A stretch of DNA of 64,000 bases, taken from JAJCYL01 sp963664285. GTDB lineage: Bacteria > Bacteroidota > Bacteroidia > Cytophagales > Cyclobacteriaceae. The stretch lies in contig CAXXNX010000084.1 of the NCBI GenBank assembly GCA_963664285.2, positions 1-64,000 on the forward strand, read 5' to 3'. Below, in pieces: positions 63,974 to 64,000 of the stretch (within the stretch, counting starts at the first letter, position 1; every line of letters begins with the position of its first letter). The translations under genes and the position numbers were made by a program. The notes under the pieces were generated by a model. The model saw only the letters and a program-made list of their open reading frames with translations. It did no database searches and was not told the DNA's origin.

Positions 63974-64000
63974 GAAAATATCTCAATTATTGTTTGCTGC
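63974..64000 (+). CDS. Start of a probable secreted or outer-membrane protein (cut by the window edge)
   Basis: The last nine codons read MKISQLLFA, the beginning of a signal peptide. The palindromic operator about 30 bp upstream suggests an iron-regulated gene such as a TonB-dependent receptor, but only nine residues are visible. Confidence 0.4.

Noticed and set aside
1..64000. CRISPR arrays, prophage modules or integron cassettes
   Set aside because: I saw no regularly spaced repeats, no phage structural genes and no integrase.

Overview
The window looks like a chromosomal segment of a Bacteroidota bacterium, most likely order Cytophagales. This rests on gene families and layout typical of the phylum: an IPExxxVDY-family gene overlapping pyk, a PorT-like outer-membrane gene overlapping ubiE, a DUF5606 gene, an ExbB/membrane protein/ExbD/ExbD set, metH without its homocysteine domain, and promoters of the TTG-N19/20-TAnnTTTG type with few visible Shine-Dalgarno sites. 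Base composition is moderately AT-rich. I did not identify the species.

Layout. 1-4.2 kb: the start of a DEDDh exonuclease (RecQ-fused type) runs off the left edge, followed by two decayed IS1182-like elements. 4.5-8.6 kb: a broken ABC exporter gene carrying a 227-bp internal duplication, a tandem universal stress protein and a frameshifted lipoprotein. 8.6-45 kb: a mostly intact housekeeping block. It holds gpmI, pnuC, guaB, pyk, acpP-fabF-rnc, nadE, recF with a DUF721 gene, pdhA, ribH, lysC, a flavin reductase with fahA, valS, a dipeptidase, rmuC, an SDR, porT/ubiE/engB, a SAM-I riboswitch in front of metH-metF, the exb operon and tRNA-Ser(GGA). 45-55 kb: one minus-strand cluster (flippase-like protein, GT2 glycosyltransferase, small protein, SpoIIE-type phosphatase, polysaccharide deacetylase, tatD, ansA) that has been hit by IS1595, IS630 and IS30 copies and by unusual small-insertion decay of the glycosyltransferase. 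ruvC follows, read in the opposite direction. 55.5-58 kb: a decayed second IS30 copy, a frameshifted ORF6N-domain gene and abutting fragments of an FtsX-type permease and a histidine kinase. 58-64 kb: prfC, a ParD antitoxin with a frameshifted ParE toxin, two adjacent IS elements (IS5-like and ISNCY), and at the right edge a palindromic iron-box-like operator in front of a new secreted-protein gene.

The strongest overall pattern is the contrast between intact core genes and broken accessory genes. At least fifteen genes or transposases carry frameshifts, insertions or truncations, while translation, glycolysis, nucleotide, fatty-acid and one-carbon genes are open. Two otherwise open genes have lost a catalytic residue (RuvC fourth acidic residue Asp to Tyr; a HAD protein whose nucleophile Asp is Ser). 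I infer recent IS expansion with relaxed selection. Some single-base indels lie in homopolymers (A9, A10, G-runs), so read errors or transcriptional slippage must be excluded. I found no CRISPR array, prophage or clearly novel multi-gene defence system.
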